A stretch of DNA of 41,655 bases from a virus: IMG/VR virus record IMGVR_UViG_3300025309_000244, positions 1 through 41,655 of that record; one strand, given 5' to 3'. Under the pieces are notes generated by a model. That model was not told where the DNA came from. It saw nothing but the letters and a program-made list of their open reading frames with translations, and made no database searches. Below are positions 1-8,889 of this stretch, piece by piece (the first letter of the stretch is position 1; every line of letters starts with the position of its first letter). The position numbers and the translations under genes were made by a program.

Positions 1-306
1 TTCCCCTCCAGCCGCCGTTACGCTCAGGCCATGACCCTGCTTCCGCTGGCCGAAGAAATGGATCAATTGCGCCGACACACCATTGGCGCTGAAGATGATG
101 AGCAAAGTGCAGCTTACTGGAATGCGATCCATCTGGTGACCCGCGGTAAAATCACGTCCGCGCAGGATGGGCTGTTGGATGTGTTGCGTTTGGACAAGCA
201 TGATTCGAAGTCCAGAAAAGTCATTCTTGCGCTGCTGGAGTTGCTCGGCGACGACAATCCCCTCACCCGCGAATACCGCAAAGAGCTCTCTTCAATTTTG
301 TTTTGA
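1..306 (+). CDS. C-terminal part of a thioredoxin/TPR co-chaperone (YbbN-like), 5' truncated by window
   Basis: The frame is open from base 1 to a TGA at 304-306, so the gene starts outside the window. The visible 101 residues are helical and end with the pattern typical of the C-terminal TPR-like part of YbbN/CnoX thioredoxin-fold holdases: a sequence like AQDGLLDVLRLDKHDS, then LLELLGDDNPLTREYRKELS and a final LF. In that family the N-terminal thioredoxin domain is followed by TPR repeats that act in protein folding in the cytoplasm. The thioredoxin domain itself is not in view, so the assignment rests on the tail only. It converges with the lipoprotein gene downstream. Confidence 0.6.
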   Translation, partial: FPSSRRYAQAMTLLPLAEEMDQLRRHTIGAEDDEQSAAYWNAIHLVTRGKITSAQDGLLDVLRLDKHDSKSRKVILALLELLGDDNPLTREYRKELSSILF

Positions 307-324
307 CTCTGACCTTCGTGCGAT

Positions 325-452
325 GCACCTTTCAGGTGCGTTGCACGTGCAATTGACGATGTGAATTTCGGGTGCTGACGTACAGGTGCGTCGCTCCCGG
401 GTAATGGCTCAACCGGCGTGTAATCCCGCCAGGAGCAACGCACCCGAAATTC
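325..452. terminator. structured convergent intergenic region (two inverted repeats)
   Basis: Between two converging host genes lie a short hairpin, GCACCT-TTC-AGGTGC (325-339), and a perfect 13-bp inverted repeat, GAATTTCGGGTGC (363-375) with GCACCCGAAATTC (440-452). The 64-nt loop of the second contains an inner pair GCTCC (393-397)/GGAGC (432-436). There is no clear U-tract, so a bidirectional terminator or RNA-stabilising structure is an inference from position. Confidence 0.45.
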
Positions 453-453
453 T

Positions 454-1404
454 TTATTGCTTCAATTCCAGTAAAGCCCAGGTGGTTGGATCACGGAAAT
501 CACGGTTTAATACGCTGGACATCACGCTTTGCTGAATATTCTGGCTCTCACTGTCATTATCATTCAGTGACAGTGCAAAGCCAAACTGTTTGCCGCTTGT
601 CGGTGAAACACCCAGCACGTTCCATGGAATGGCAATTTCCGTGCGGATAATACCGGCACCATAGACCACGGCAATTTTGACCGTAGCTCGCGGGCCAGCG
701 ACATTCGATGGATAGTACAGGTAGGTCTCTTTCACGCCGTTGACGCCGCCCTTACCTGCTGAAAAGACCAGTTGGTAGTCATCGCTGTTGAGCTCGTTCG
801 AATTTACATCGCCAACCAAATCAACATCAAACAGCAGTTCGATTGAATCCCCTTTGAATATATTAACGTCGGTCGCGTTCTGGACGTATTTTTCGTCGTA
901 AACTTTAGTTGCCAGGTAAAGATAGGTGTTATCCCAGCCAACCCGGAAGGAACCTTCCAGATCAGCCTTATCCGCAACATTTTCTTTACCAAACACGATG
1001 AACTTGGCGGGGTATGCGGTATTGGTCCATTCATCCCATGGGCCGTCAAGGACCGGGGCGGTGGTCATGAAATCGGCGGTGAATTTACCCGCCGGGCGTG
1101 GTTCGGTGGTAGGCAGAGGAGTAGTAGTAACCAGCTGCAGAGGAGTGATCGCGCTGGTCGGGCTGGCGGCTGGGGGTTGTGGGTTGTTCGTGCCTGGCAC
1201 AGTAGTCATCGTGACATCCGGTGCTACGGGCGTGGATATGCCTGGCGCTTTCGTGACAATACTGAAAAGCGCCGTCATGGTCATGTTGGGTGTCGGTACG
1301 GAGGAGGTCGGTTGAGCATCGCGACCGGGAAGGTTGCATGCCAGAATAGCGCCAATCAAAATGAGCGATACAAATCCCAAACGTTTGGCTGCTTTGTGCT
1401 TCAT
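454..1404 (-). CDS. secreted lipoprotein with C-terminal CBM9/DOMON-like sugar-binding domain
   Basis: The 316-residue product starts at ATG 1404, chosen because GGAGG lies 6 bases upstream; an in-frame ATG six codons earlier has no ribosome site. A lysine-rich N-terminus, hydrophobic stretch and lipobox ending AILAC (Cys23) predict a lipoprotein anchored outside the cytoplasmic membrane. Residues about 30-110 form a Pro/Thr/Ser-rich linker. The rest has the pattern of a family 9 carbohydrate-binding/DOMON-like beta-sandwich: APVLDGPWDEWTN, then VGWDNTYLYLATKVYDE, GDSIELLFDVD, and TEIAIPWNVLGV. Such domains bind sugars or mediate envelope attachment. The exact ligand cannot be read from sequence. 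Confidence 0.65.
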   Translation of the reverse strand: MKHKAAKRLGFVSLILIGAILACNLPGRDAQPTSSVPTPNMTMTALFSIVTKAPGISTPVAPDVTMTTVPGTNNPQPPAASPTSAITPLQLVTTTPLPTTEPRPAGKFTADFMTTAPVLDGPWDEWTNTAYPAKFIVFGKENVADKADLEGSFRVGWDNTYLYLATKVYDEKYVQNATDVNIFKGDSIELLFDVDLVGDVNSNELNSDDYQLVFSAGKGGVNGVKETYLYYPSNVAGPRATVKIAVVYGAGIIRTEIAIPWNVLGVSPTSGKQFGFALSLNDNDSESQNIQQSVMSSVLNRDFRDPTTWALLELKQ

Positions 1405-1484
1405 ACCCGTCCTCCTGTTCAAACGCGGCTTTTTGACGTCCGCGTCAGCCGCCCCTTTTCTTCCGAAATAATTTCAATCACCGC

Positions 1485-1503
1485 TATAATCATTTTAATG
1501 ATT
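1485..1503 (+). promoter_or_regulatory. candidate -10 overlapped by a 16-bp AT palindrome (autoregulatory operator?)
   Basis: TATAAT at 1485-1490 sits about 55 bases before the start of the NrtR-like regulator. It overlaps the perfect palindrome AATCATTTTAATGATT (1488-1503). No good -35 is seen 17 bp upstream. NrtR regulators bind palindromes at their own and neighbouring promoters, so an autoregulatory operator is plausible but unproven. Confidence 0.4.
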
Positions 1504-1544
1504 TATACCATCGGTTGGAAGACACCAGGAACTTTGAAATCCAT

Positions 1545-2198
1545 ATGTTAACGCTGTCTGACCTTGAAGTGCGGGTAGTCGTCTTCACCCTGCAAAACAA
1601 TCAGTTGCAAGTATTGCTCCATCCCATCAGCGACCATGAGCTGTGGATACTGCCAGGCTGCGGGTTGTTCGAAAATGCGAACCTGGAAAGCGCTGCTGCC
1701 AGCTGTGTTGAAGGGTTGACCGGTTTAAAAGAAGTTTTTCTCGAACAGCTTTATACCTACAGCGACCCGGATCGCCATCCGCAAGGAAGGGTGGTCTCCG
1801 TGGTTTATTTTGCGCTTCTGGCAGCCGGTTCGCTCTCACCGGAACGGATCGAGCAGGTTCAGGCAGCCTGGCAGTCGGTTGGTGATCTGCCGGCGTTAGC
1901 TAGCGACCATGCTGAAATCCTGACCTATGCAATCCGCCGCCTGCGCTACAAAATAGAATACTCGGCAGTCGGGTTTGAACTTCTACCTGAGGTCTTTACC
2001 TTGAGTGAATTGCAACACACTTATGAGCTGATTTTGGGGGAGCATCTCGACAAGCGCAATTTCAGACGCCGCATTTTGGGGGCTAGAATCATCGAACCGA
2101 CCCCTGAACGGCGCTCCGGCGAAGGGCGACCTGCACAGCTCTATCGTTACCGTGCAGACGCCGTCGCCGAGGTCAAAGCCCGCCGGTTGTTTCCGTAA
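1545..2198 (+). CDS. NrtR-family transcriptional regulator (Nudix-like domain plus winged helix)
   Basis: The 217-residue product starts at ATG 1545 (MLTLSDLEVRVVVFTL); a TTG ten codons upstream is possible but lacks a ribosome site. The N-terminal half has Nudix-fold order, but the Nudix box is degenerate: the PGCGLFENANLESAAASC segment lacks the catalytic Arg-Glu and the paired glutamates that coordinate metal. The C-terminal half (from about residue 140) has the winged-helix signature of COG4111/NrtR, LDKRNFRRRILGARIIE followed by GRPAQLYRYR. NrtR proteins sense ADP-ribose or related nucleotides and control NAD salvage or sugar genes. Loss of the catalytic residues fits a sensor that binds but does not hydrolyse its ligand. 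A terminator follows at 2242. Confidence 0.75.
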   Translation: MLTLSDLEVRVVVFTLQNNQLQVLLHPISDHELWILPGCGLFENANLESAAASCVEGLTGLKEVFLEQLYTYSDPDRHPQGRVVSVVYFALLAAGSLSPERIEQVQAAWQSVGDLPALASDHAEILTYAIRRLRYKIEYSAVGFELLPEVFTLSELQHTYELILGEHLDKRNFRRRILGARIIEPTPERRSGEGRPAQLYRYRADAVAEVKARRLFP

Positions 2199-2241
2199 GA
2201 TATTCAACAGGAATAGTATTTGTCATCCGACCATTTTATGG

Positions 2242-2271
2242 GGTTTGATCTATAAAATGTTCAAACCTTTT
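2242..2271 (+). terminator. intrinsic terminator of the NrtR-like gene
   Basis: GGTTTGA (2242-2248) and TCAAACC (2261-2267) form a 7-bp stem with a 12-nt loop, followed by TTTT. The region 2199-2439 between two converging genes holds this element and a smaller stem TTCGTC/GACGAA (2297-2312). No gene is seen there. Confidence 0.6.
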
Positions 2272-2439
2272 GGTAATGCAAGTCATTCCGAGTGATTTCG
2301 TCATAAGACGAAGTTTGCCATAGCTTACACCACTCACACATTTATAAATGCAGGTCGTCACAGATTTAAATCTTTGACGAGTCCCGGTAGGATACTACGC
2401 TCTCATCATTCCCTGCTTTGCTCACGTTCAACGAAAGGA

Positions 2440-3180
2440 TCAATGCTTCCTGAAAATCCCAAATAGGACTGCGAACCCGGCCAGGATGAGTAAGGTGGGC
2501 GTCAAGATCCTCCAGCTAACGCCCAGCAGAGCGATCAAGCCGACCGATATCGTCATCAGTCCAAAGAGCAGCGAGCCAAAGCCGCCGATGGCAGCCTTAC
2601 CGCCGCGCAGCATGCAGACCAAACCGCCCAACAGCGCTCCCACCCCTGGAATCAGGATGGCAACTGCCCACCAGCGGAAGGGGTCAAAAACGGCTGGAAC
2701 GTCGTAAATGCCAAGGTTCTTGGCTAAAAAACCGGCGCCAAGGAACATCGCGCCCAAGCCAATCCACAACCCAATATTGAGTATCCCCCCGACTCCAGTG
2801 GGCGCTTGGGTGCCGAAACCTTCCAGGAAAATTGCCAAACCGGAAACCAGCACCATCAACGGCCACCATTTTGACCAGTCCAGTCCGAAGAGGAACATGA
2901 GCGACAGGGTCACCAGAATCAGCCCGCCGCCCAGCCCGGCGCGTACCGCAGCACCAAACCTGCCAGAACGTTGTAGTTCCGAAAAGCCGCCGCCGAGGGA
3001 CGCCAGCGCCGGAACCAGAATGAATAAGGCCCACCAGTTATAGCGGGCGCCAAGCCAGCCAACCTGTTGGGCGAGAAGTATGATACCGCCAATGATGAAA
3101 ACCAATCCCCAGATCCAACTGCTGCGTTTTTCACGCTTTTCCGGTAACCGTGTTTGCGTTTCGACCGACTGTTGATTCAT
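2440..3180 (-). CDS. multi-pass membrane protein (LiaI/LiaF-like transmembrane region)
   Basis: The 246-residue product starts at ATG 3180 with GGAGG five bases upstream. A short charged N-terminus (about 20 residues) precedes roughly seven or eight hydrophobic segments, many starting with Trp-Trp and containing runs such as GGIILLAQQVGWLG and ALFILVPALASLGGG. This resembles the transmembrane region of LiaI/LiaF/DUF5668-type proteins, which occur in envelope-stress contexts. No extracellular C-terminal LiaF domain is present, so it may be a stand-alone membrane module. It is the last host gene before attL; its upstream region lies next to the attachment core. Confidence 0.6.
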   Translation of the reverse strand: MNQQSVETQTRLPEKREKRSSWIWGLVFIIGGIILLAQQVGWLGARYNWWALFILVPALASLGGGFSELQRSGRFGAAVRAGLGGGLILVTLSLMFLFGLDWSKWWPLMVLVSGLAIFLEGFGTQAPTGVGGILNIGLWIGLGAMFLGAGFLAKNLGIYDVPAVFDPFRWWAVAILIPGVGALLGGLVCMLRGGKAAIGGFGSLLFGLMTISVGLIALLGVSWRILTPTLLILAGFAVLFGIFRKH

Positions 3181-3263
3181 AGCACCCTCCTACACATCTC
3201 GCCATGCCTTGATTTCATAGTACTGTTAAATAAATACGAGTTCAAGCTGGAAAAGGTTGCTTA

Positions 3264-3281
3264 AAATGTCAAACGCCCGGG
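3264..3281 (+). repeat. attL core, 18-bp direct repeat
   Basis: AAATGTCAAACGCCCGGG is identical to 41529-41546. The flanks differ at once on both sides (A versus T before the repeat, A versus T after it), as expected for attachment-site products. The repeat lies between the host membrane-protein gene and the end of the phage tail operon. Confidence 0.85.
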
Positions 3282-3289
3282 AGGGGCGT
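3267..3289 (-). terminator. terminator-like hairpin in attL for the leftward late operon
   Basis: On the minus strand a 6-bp GC stem ACGCCC/GGGCGT (3289-3273) is followed by TTTGACATTTT. It lies about 50 bases beyond the stop of the last tail gene, so it could end the late transcript. Half of the stem is attachment core and half is phage DNA. Confidence 0.45.
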
Positions 3290-3338
3290 CATCTATACAC
3301 ATAAATTCTCGCATTTTTATTGATTATATCATTGTCGT

Positions 3339-6005
3339 TTACGCATTGTTCCACGCATCGATATCTGCAAACAGATAGTTCGCAGCACTAACGCTCAGCA
3401 CGAATCCCGCCCGCGTCGGCGTGAATGCGAAATGCGGCGCACCGGTGGAGCCTAATAAAACAGTTGGTATTCCCGGCCCGAGTAAATAAAAATCCACATA
3501 CCAGTCGCTCCACTGGGTGCCAACGACGTATGGATACAACGTGGCCCAGGGGATCGGCGCCGGGTAGTTTTTCAGCAGCGTTTCGGTCGCCGCACCCCCT
3601 CCCGTGCGAACTTTCTTCAGCAGAGAGAATGACCCGTCAGACTGTGGCGCGTGATAATACTCGGCATAGTTGTTATCGCTGCCATCATCGATCCGCCAGC
3701 CGACGTAGTTCGCCGCTGACAGACGGTACACCGGGCAGAGCAGATAATAATTTCGCGCGGTCGTGATCGCTTTATACAGGAACGACCTGGATGCGGCCGT
3801 GTACCCGGTCCAGCGCAATATCGTGTTATCTACCAGGGTGACCGTTGGCGGGGTGACAAATGGGCTGGCCGCCCACGCCCAGCCACTGGGCAGGTTGGCT
3901 CTGAAATCCTCGCTGAACACTCGGCCGCGATAAAAATGATTTTCCCACGCAGGCTGTCCGCTCAGCACTGTTTGGACCTGTCCCTCCGTGCCAATCGGCA
4001 GCCTGGATGGATCGTTGGTGGCGCCGGAAATTGTGAACGTGCGCGTGTCGCCATAAATGGCGACCGTGGATGCGCCGGTTGCGTCGCTGGTGAGCACATA
4101 TCGTCCGGTCGTGACCAGAGTGTCGACCATCGATGAGGTGAATTGTTGATCGTGCCCGGCGACTGAGTCGGTTGCCATCGTTTTTTCCTGCGACCACAAA
4201 ATCTCCCCGTTGACGCTATCCCGCCGCAGCCGGACCATCACTTTTTTCTGCGTCCCGAGCTGGCTCATGCTGACCCAAACATTCCAGGCTATGGTTATGT
4301 TCCCCAGTGGGTTCGGGATCGTCAGATCGCAGATCGGAATGATACGTTCGGTGCTGGACGGGCTTTCGTTTATGATCTTATTGCCGGTTGCATCCGAGTT
4401 GGCCAGCGCCAGGTTTGCCGGTTGGTAGATCATGTCGCCCGCGGTGGTCATCGGATTGATCATGTAGTTGGCCGTGTCGATCTCAGTAATTTCTTTCCAC
4501 ACCGCCGCGCCAACTGTCGCATCCAGACAGATGTAGGCTCGTTTGTTGGTTATATCGAGCCACACGCTGTTGGCTGAAAAACCGTCTCCACTGTCGTCAT
4601 ATATTGTTGGAGCGGTTATTGCATCCGTTTTATTCAGCACCGGCGTAACCCAGGCCGGTTTACCGCTGACGAGTGTCAGGACATCGCCATTCAAACTGGC
4701 GGGTAACCGCCCCAGCCCGGCGATCGCAACCGCGCGGTACAGCCGCCACTCGAAAATTTTCCAGGGGCCGGTCCCGCCGCTATCTGCATAAATGCGGTAG
4801 TATCGGTGGGCGCCGACATGCGTTCCGCCCGCTGGGTTGTAAACCTCCTCATAACTGGCGGAACCTCCGTATAGGGAGGACTGCACGTACGTCACGCCAT
4901 CATCGCTGTAGTATAAATACCAAATGGCCGCACTGGCAGGATCCTCAGACTGTACTAGCTCACAACTCCACAACTCAACCGCTGCCCCCAGATCGACATC
5001 GATATAGCTGCCTGCAACGGGGGACACCCCCGCCTGCCAATAGGTCGTCAGCGACCAGTCAGTGACATATCCAACCTCGTGACCAATGACCTCAGATGAG
5101 GCACTGAGGCTGGCGTAATTTAGATTAATTGCGTTTTCGCCCTTGATCAGATCGGTCGCATACTCGCGAAATATTAGGTCTCCAATTGCGGTGGTCGGAT
5201 CGATCATCCCGCTGCCTCCTCCGCCACTCGACCCATCTGCGGAGTGGTTGTGGATGATCGGGTAACGTAGATCGATGATGTCTGTGCTGTTGCGGTTTAC
5301 CGCGATGGAATCCTGCCCGTAATACAGCCGCACCGCCGCCAGGACCATCAGCGTGTCGGCTGGCGGGGCAGGGATGTCCGATAGAGCCAGCGCCGTCAGG
5401 TCCATCTCAGCGCCGCGCGTCATCACAACCGCGCCTGCCTGATTGATCGATATCAACACATAAACTGCCTTGCCGACAACGTTGGTTCCCTCATAGGTCA
5501 TGTCCAGTGTTTTCGGGATCGGCATACCAAGGGCATTGGTGTCTGCGATCAACAAATAATTCAGCGACCCACGGATGATGCCTGGATAGATGGCAACCGT
5601 CAATCCAGAAAACGGGAAAACCCGCAGTGGCATGAACTGTGGCAATTGCACTTTGACGACGTCCGTTCCGCCAATCGGGCCAGTGCCCATATACTCATGA
5701 CTGGCTGCATGCGCCGCCACTCCTGGCTGCGGTTGTGAGGCACTGGTGCCGTATCCCACCCGCTGCCCCAGCACCTGTAGCACATCCGGCTGGTGCGGCG
5801 TGTACCCTACCCAAACCTGTAAACCGGCGATTTTTGGCGTGGTCAGACATAGCGCCACCTCCACCGTCTGCGCCACCTGCACGTACACCATACCCCCGCC
5901 CGCGTTGACCTGGCCCGAAAAATCGCCCAAAACGCCCGGCATGGCAGGCAGAGCATCCTGTTTTTGGTTTAACCGATCGTTGAATTCGCGTCGTAAATTT
6001 TTCAT
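3339..6005 (-). CDS. tail fibre / receptor-binding protein with discoidin-like domain
   Basis: 888 residues, start ATG 6005 directly after the stop of the preceding tail gene. It is the last gene of the late operon, the usual place for fibres. Residues 1-250 look like a baseplate-attachment region. About 300-435 resemble an F5/8 type C (discoidin) carbohydrate-binding sandwich: SSEVIGHEVGYVTDWSLTTY, then GSYIDVDLGAAVELWSCELV. Two copies of a repeated unit occur: IDPTTAIGDLI (from 267) ending GDVLTLVSGKPAWV, and INPMTTAGDMI (from 515) ending GQVQTVLSGQPAWE. Such NPMTTAGD...GQVL...PAW units are common in phage fibres. The C-terminal 190 residues are a further beta-rich domain, probably for receptor contact. 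No collagen repeats or intramolecular chaperone were recognised. Confidence 0.7.
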   Translation of the reverse strand: MKNLRREFNDRLNQKQDALPAMPGVLGDFSGQVNAGGGMVYVQVAQTVEVALCLTTPKIAGLQVWVGYTPHQPDVLQVLGQRVGYGTSASQPQPGVAAHAASHEYMGTGPIGGTDVVKVQLPQFMPLRVFPFSGLTVAIYPGIIRGSLNYLLIADTNALGMPIPKTLDMTYEGTNVVGKAVYVLISINQAGAVVMTRGAEMDLTALALSDIPAPPADTLMVLAAVRLYYGQDSIAVNRNSTDIIDLRYPIIHNHSADGSSGGGGSGMIDPTTAIGDLIFREYATDLIKGENAINLNYASLSASSEVIGHEVGYVTDWSLTTYWQAGVSPVAGSYIDVDLGAAVELWSCELVQSEDPASAAIWYLYYSDDGVTYVQSSLYGGSASYEEVYNPAGGTHVGAHRYYRIYADSGGTGPWKIFEWRLYRAVAIAGLGRLPASLNGDVLTLVSGKPAWVTPVLNKTDAITAPTIYDDSGDGFSANSVWLDITNKRAYICLDATVGAAVWKEITEIDTANYMINPMTTAGDMIYQPANLALANSDATGNKIINESPSSTERIIPICDLTIPNPLGNITIAWNVWVSMSQLGTQKKVMVRLRRDSVNGEILWSQEKTMATDSVAGHDQQFTSSMVDTLVTTGRYVLTSDATGASTVAIYGDTRTFTISGATNDPSRLPIGTEGQVQTVLSGQPAWENHFYRGRVFSEDFRANLPSGWAWAASPFVTPPTVTLVDNTILRWTGYTAASRSFLYKAITTARNYYLLCPVYRLSAANYVGWRIDDGSDNNYAEYYHAPQSDGSFSLLKKVRTGGGAATETLLKNYPAPIPWATLYPYVVGTQWSDWYVDFYLLGPGIPTVLLGSTGAPHFAFTPTRAGFVLSVSAANYLFADIDAWNNA

Positions 6006-6006
6006 A

Positions 6007-8889
6007 TCATCCTATCGGGCAGACATTCCAGAGTAGGGTTTGTGTGAGGTGCATTCGGTAGGTCGCTGTCGGCAGCACCGTCAAAAACTGGTGCGATCGG
6101 ATCAAAAATGCAGGGGTATTCGCCGGGATGAACGCGCCGATGTTGATGTAACTGACTGCCTCTATCCCGGGCGTCGCGGTAAACTCATGTTTTTGGGTGA
6201 GGTAGGACAACACATCATCGTTCGGCCCCTCCTCCCATGATCCCTGCCCGGCGAAACTGCCGTGGGCATACGCCTGGATGTCACCCGGCGGCGTGACCAG
6301 TTGATAGCCGTTATGCCGGATGCGCAGTGTTTTCCCGTTGAACTCATAGTTCTCGCCGAGTTTGATCTTATTGATGATGCCGCCGTTCATGAATTCGCCG
6401 AAAGGCCAGACGCCGGTCGAACTCGCGATTTCAACATTCATCAGCACCGCCCAAATTCCAGCCCCGTAATATCCCCACTTCAGATCCCCTGGGTAGGATA
6501 TCGGCCACCAGAAATGGCTGGTCTCACTGACTGCCGATACAACCGTCGGCCGCACCAGGTCTGCCAGAATGCGAATGCGCAGGTAGGCAATCGGCGTGGC
6601 GGCCGGCGCATCCAGATATCCGCTGCGCACCCGCAGGTTGGTAACCGGGTTGTGCACGCCGGTCGCTACCACCGCGCCGCTGGCCGATATGCCCTCCACC
6701 TCATACCAGGCGTCGTCTGCTGTTTCCTGCCACACCCCGTTGACCAATTTCTCGAAAATGCCGCGCAGCTCATAGGTGGTCCGATTGCCATGGGTGCTGG
6801 TACGGATCACTACCGCGATGCCGCCGGTCGCGATGTAGGTGTCATCCACGCTGATCATCCCGCTGATCGGCACGACGTACGGTCCGTTAGCGGGCGCATC
6901 GCTCGGGCAGGTAGCGCCCGGTGAGATCGGCACCTGCGGCTCACCGGGAATATAGTCCGGCGGTGGCATACCGGGCGCCAGCGGGGTCAGCGCGGGCCAG
7001 TTACCCCAGCCCTCGAAATCTGGGATGTCGAAACCGATGTCGCCGTCGCCGATCAGCGGCGGCGGTGTGATGATCACCGTCTGGCCGTCGATCGCCCCGG
7101 TTCCGCCGCTCTCGGCCTCGCACTCCAGTTGCACCGTCAGATGACCGCTCTCGGCATCGAACTCATACGACACCCGCCGCGGTAGCAAATATTTTGACGT
7201 CCACGTCAGCCCGCGCGGGGTATCGCCCGCCGCCAGCGAGAGCGCGATCCGCTGTCGCGGCGCAATGCCGATCATTCGGTCGTTCTGCCCCAGCTCCAGA
7301 TCCACGTTGGGGAACTCGTTGTTGAGCCAGGCGAAATAGTTTCCGGCCAGCGCGTTGGCATCCGCCTGGTTGTCCAGCAGCAAATTCTCCACGCTCTGCG
7401 CCGTGCCGTACAGTGTAAAAACTCCGCCGCGCGCCCAGCTCATCAGCGGCCCGCCGGTATCGTCCTGGATGCCGCTCAACTGCAGCATGGAACAGCGCCG
7501 TACCGTGGCGCGCGCCACGTTGATCGTGCCGCTCCAGTCATCCTGCGTGATTTCCTGCACCACCGGGATGCTCGCCCGGGCGGCAGTCGCCAAAAACTGG
7601 GTGTCGATCTGGCAGAACAATCGGCCGTAGCGATCGCATACCGGTTTGGCCAGAATGGTTTGGAAACCCAGCGTCTCCAGTTGTGACCAGATGCTGGTTG
7701 CCGGTGCTTCCGCCACCGGCAGGCTGCGCGTGTCGCCTGGTAAAAATGCGTCCATGCACAGGCTGGCTGTGCTGCGCCAGTGCAGCAGGTGCCACAGGCC
7801 ATGATCCACCGTCAGCCCCTGCAATTGCGTCCAGGCGGTTGCCGCCGCGCTGGTGCGCTCGATACCTACCGGATAGCCCGGCATTTGCTCCAGCCAGTAA
7901 TGCGGCCCCTGCACGGTAAATTCGGCCAATCCGTTGTCGGAATTTACCGAAATGCTCTCGCCCTCGATCCAGCCGCTGGCGAGGATGTTCTCATGGCCGG
8001 TTACCGGCCCCAGGCTGCCTGCCGCGCTGCCGTACCAGTCTCGCGCGAACAAAATCACCCGCGCCCGGTCGCGCACGTCTGCAATTGCAGCCTCGGCGAA
8101 CATGCGCACTGAAAATTCCCAGCCGCCGCCCTCGTAACTGCCCGCGCAGCTCAGCAGCTCGAACTGCGTCACCGGCGGCGCCGCGTCCGAGAAAACGCGC
8201 ACCGTGCGGTAACCGGTCGCCGTTACACCGTTGGCCGCCGTCACCAGGCAACTTACCCGGTAGGTGCCCGCCGCGTTGTAGGTAATGGTCGGCGTCGCGG
8301 TATTGAGATTCAGGGTGGCCGATGCCCCCGGCGCCGCCCACAGGTAGCTGCTGATGGTCGATCCCAGCACCCAGGATCCGGATGCATCCGGCAACAACTG
8401 CACCGTCCCGCCGGTCGGCAGCCACAGCACCGCATCCGGGCCTAAAACCGGGTACGGCGCCAGCAGCGCGTGCTGGTCGCTGTAGCCGATGTCATAATCC
8501 ATGTAGGCCGTCGGCCCCGCCAGCCGCAGGTGTCGCGGCCACAGGCCGAACTCGTCCACCACCGTCAGATAGTCGTTGTCCGCCCAGGCGATCTCGCTGG
8601 TCTCGCCGATGTAAAAAACCGTGGCGCTGGGCGTTTTGCGGATGCGGTACAGCCCCTTGTCGTAGCCGCCAGCCGCGCTGCCAACGTACAGCGTCATGCC
8701 GGGCAGAACGGCTGCCAGCGTACCGGTACCGGTATCGTAGGTGATTTCGGCAAGCGGGTCGTTGAAGGTCGTCTGATTGACCCTCGCGCTGTAAACCGTT
8801 GCCGGTTTGAGGATGGCTAAAAATAGCTCCGATTTTTGGCCATCGGAGCGCAGTTTGACCAATTCGTCCGCCGTTATCGCCCGCGCCAT
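6007..8889 (-). CDS. large distal-tail / tail-hub protein with embedded PKD-like domain
   Basis: 960 residues; ATG 8889 overlaps the TAA of the upstream gene. Residues about 155-245 form a PKD/Ig-like insertion (GSWVLGSTISSYLWAAPG, then TYNAAGTYRVSCLV), a fold used for surface adhesion. The central 400 residues resemble hub-type minor tail proteins by position and composition, including ENLLLDNQADANALAGNY and a following beta-rich stretch. A Pro-rich linker near residues 620-680 leads to a C-terminal beta domain. Its place between the small tail protein and the fibre suggests the tail-tip hub connecting tube and fibre. Family membership was not confirmed. Confidence 0.55.
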   Translation of the reverse strand: MARAITADELVKLRSDGQKSELFLAILKPATVYSARVNQTTFNDPLAEITYDTGTGTLAAVLPGMTLYVGSAAGGYDKGLYRIRKTPSATVFYIGETSEIAWADNDYLTVVDEFGLWPRHLRLAGPTAYMDYDIGYSDQHALLAPYPVLGPDAVLWLPTGGTVQLLPDASGSWVLGSTISSYLWAAPGASATLNLNTATPTITYNAAGTYRVSCLVTAANGVTATGYRTVRVFSDAAPPVTQFELLSCAGSYEGGGWEFSVRMFAEAAIADVRDRARVILFARDWYGSAAGSLGPVTGHENILASGWIEGESISVNSDNGLAEFTVQGPHYWLEQMPGYPVGIERTSAAATAWTQLQGLTVDHGLWHLLHWRSTASLCMDAFLPGDTRSLPVAEAPATSIWSQLETLGFQTILAKPVCDRYGRLFCQIDTQFLATAARASIPVVQEITQDDWSGTINVARATVRRCSMLQLSGIQDDTGGPLMSWARGGVFTLYGTAQSVENLLLDNQADANALAGNYFAWLNNEFPNVDLELGQNDRMIGIAPRQRIALSLAAGDTPRGLTWTSKYLLPRRVSYEFDAESGHLTVQLECEAESGGTGAIDGQTVIITPPPLIGDGDIGFDIPDFEGWGNWPALTPLAPGMPPPDYIPGEPQVPISPGATCPSDAPANGPYVVPISGMISVDDTYIATGGIAVVIRTSTHGNRTTYELRGIFEKLVNGVWQETADDAWYEVEGISASGAVVATGVHNPVTNLRVRSGYLDAPAATPIAYLRIRILADLVRPTVVSAVSETSHFWWPISYPGDLKWGYYGAGIWAVLMNVEIASSTGVWPFGEFMNGGIINKIKLGENYEFNGKTLRIRHNGYQLVTPPGDIQAYAHGSFAGQGSWEEGPNDDVLSYLTQKHEFTATPGIEAVSYINIGAFIPANTPAFLIRSHQFLTVLPTATYRMHLTQTLLWNVCPIG

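Noticed and set aside
3264-3281. Attachment core as part of a tRNA gene
   Set aside because: No cloverleaf or T-loop sequence on either side; the core belongs to an intergenic hairpin.
3339-6005. Tail fibre as a target of a diversity-generating retroelement
   Set aside because: No reverse transcriptase, accessory gene or template repeat was seen anywhere in the window.
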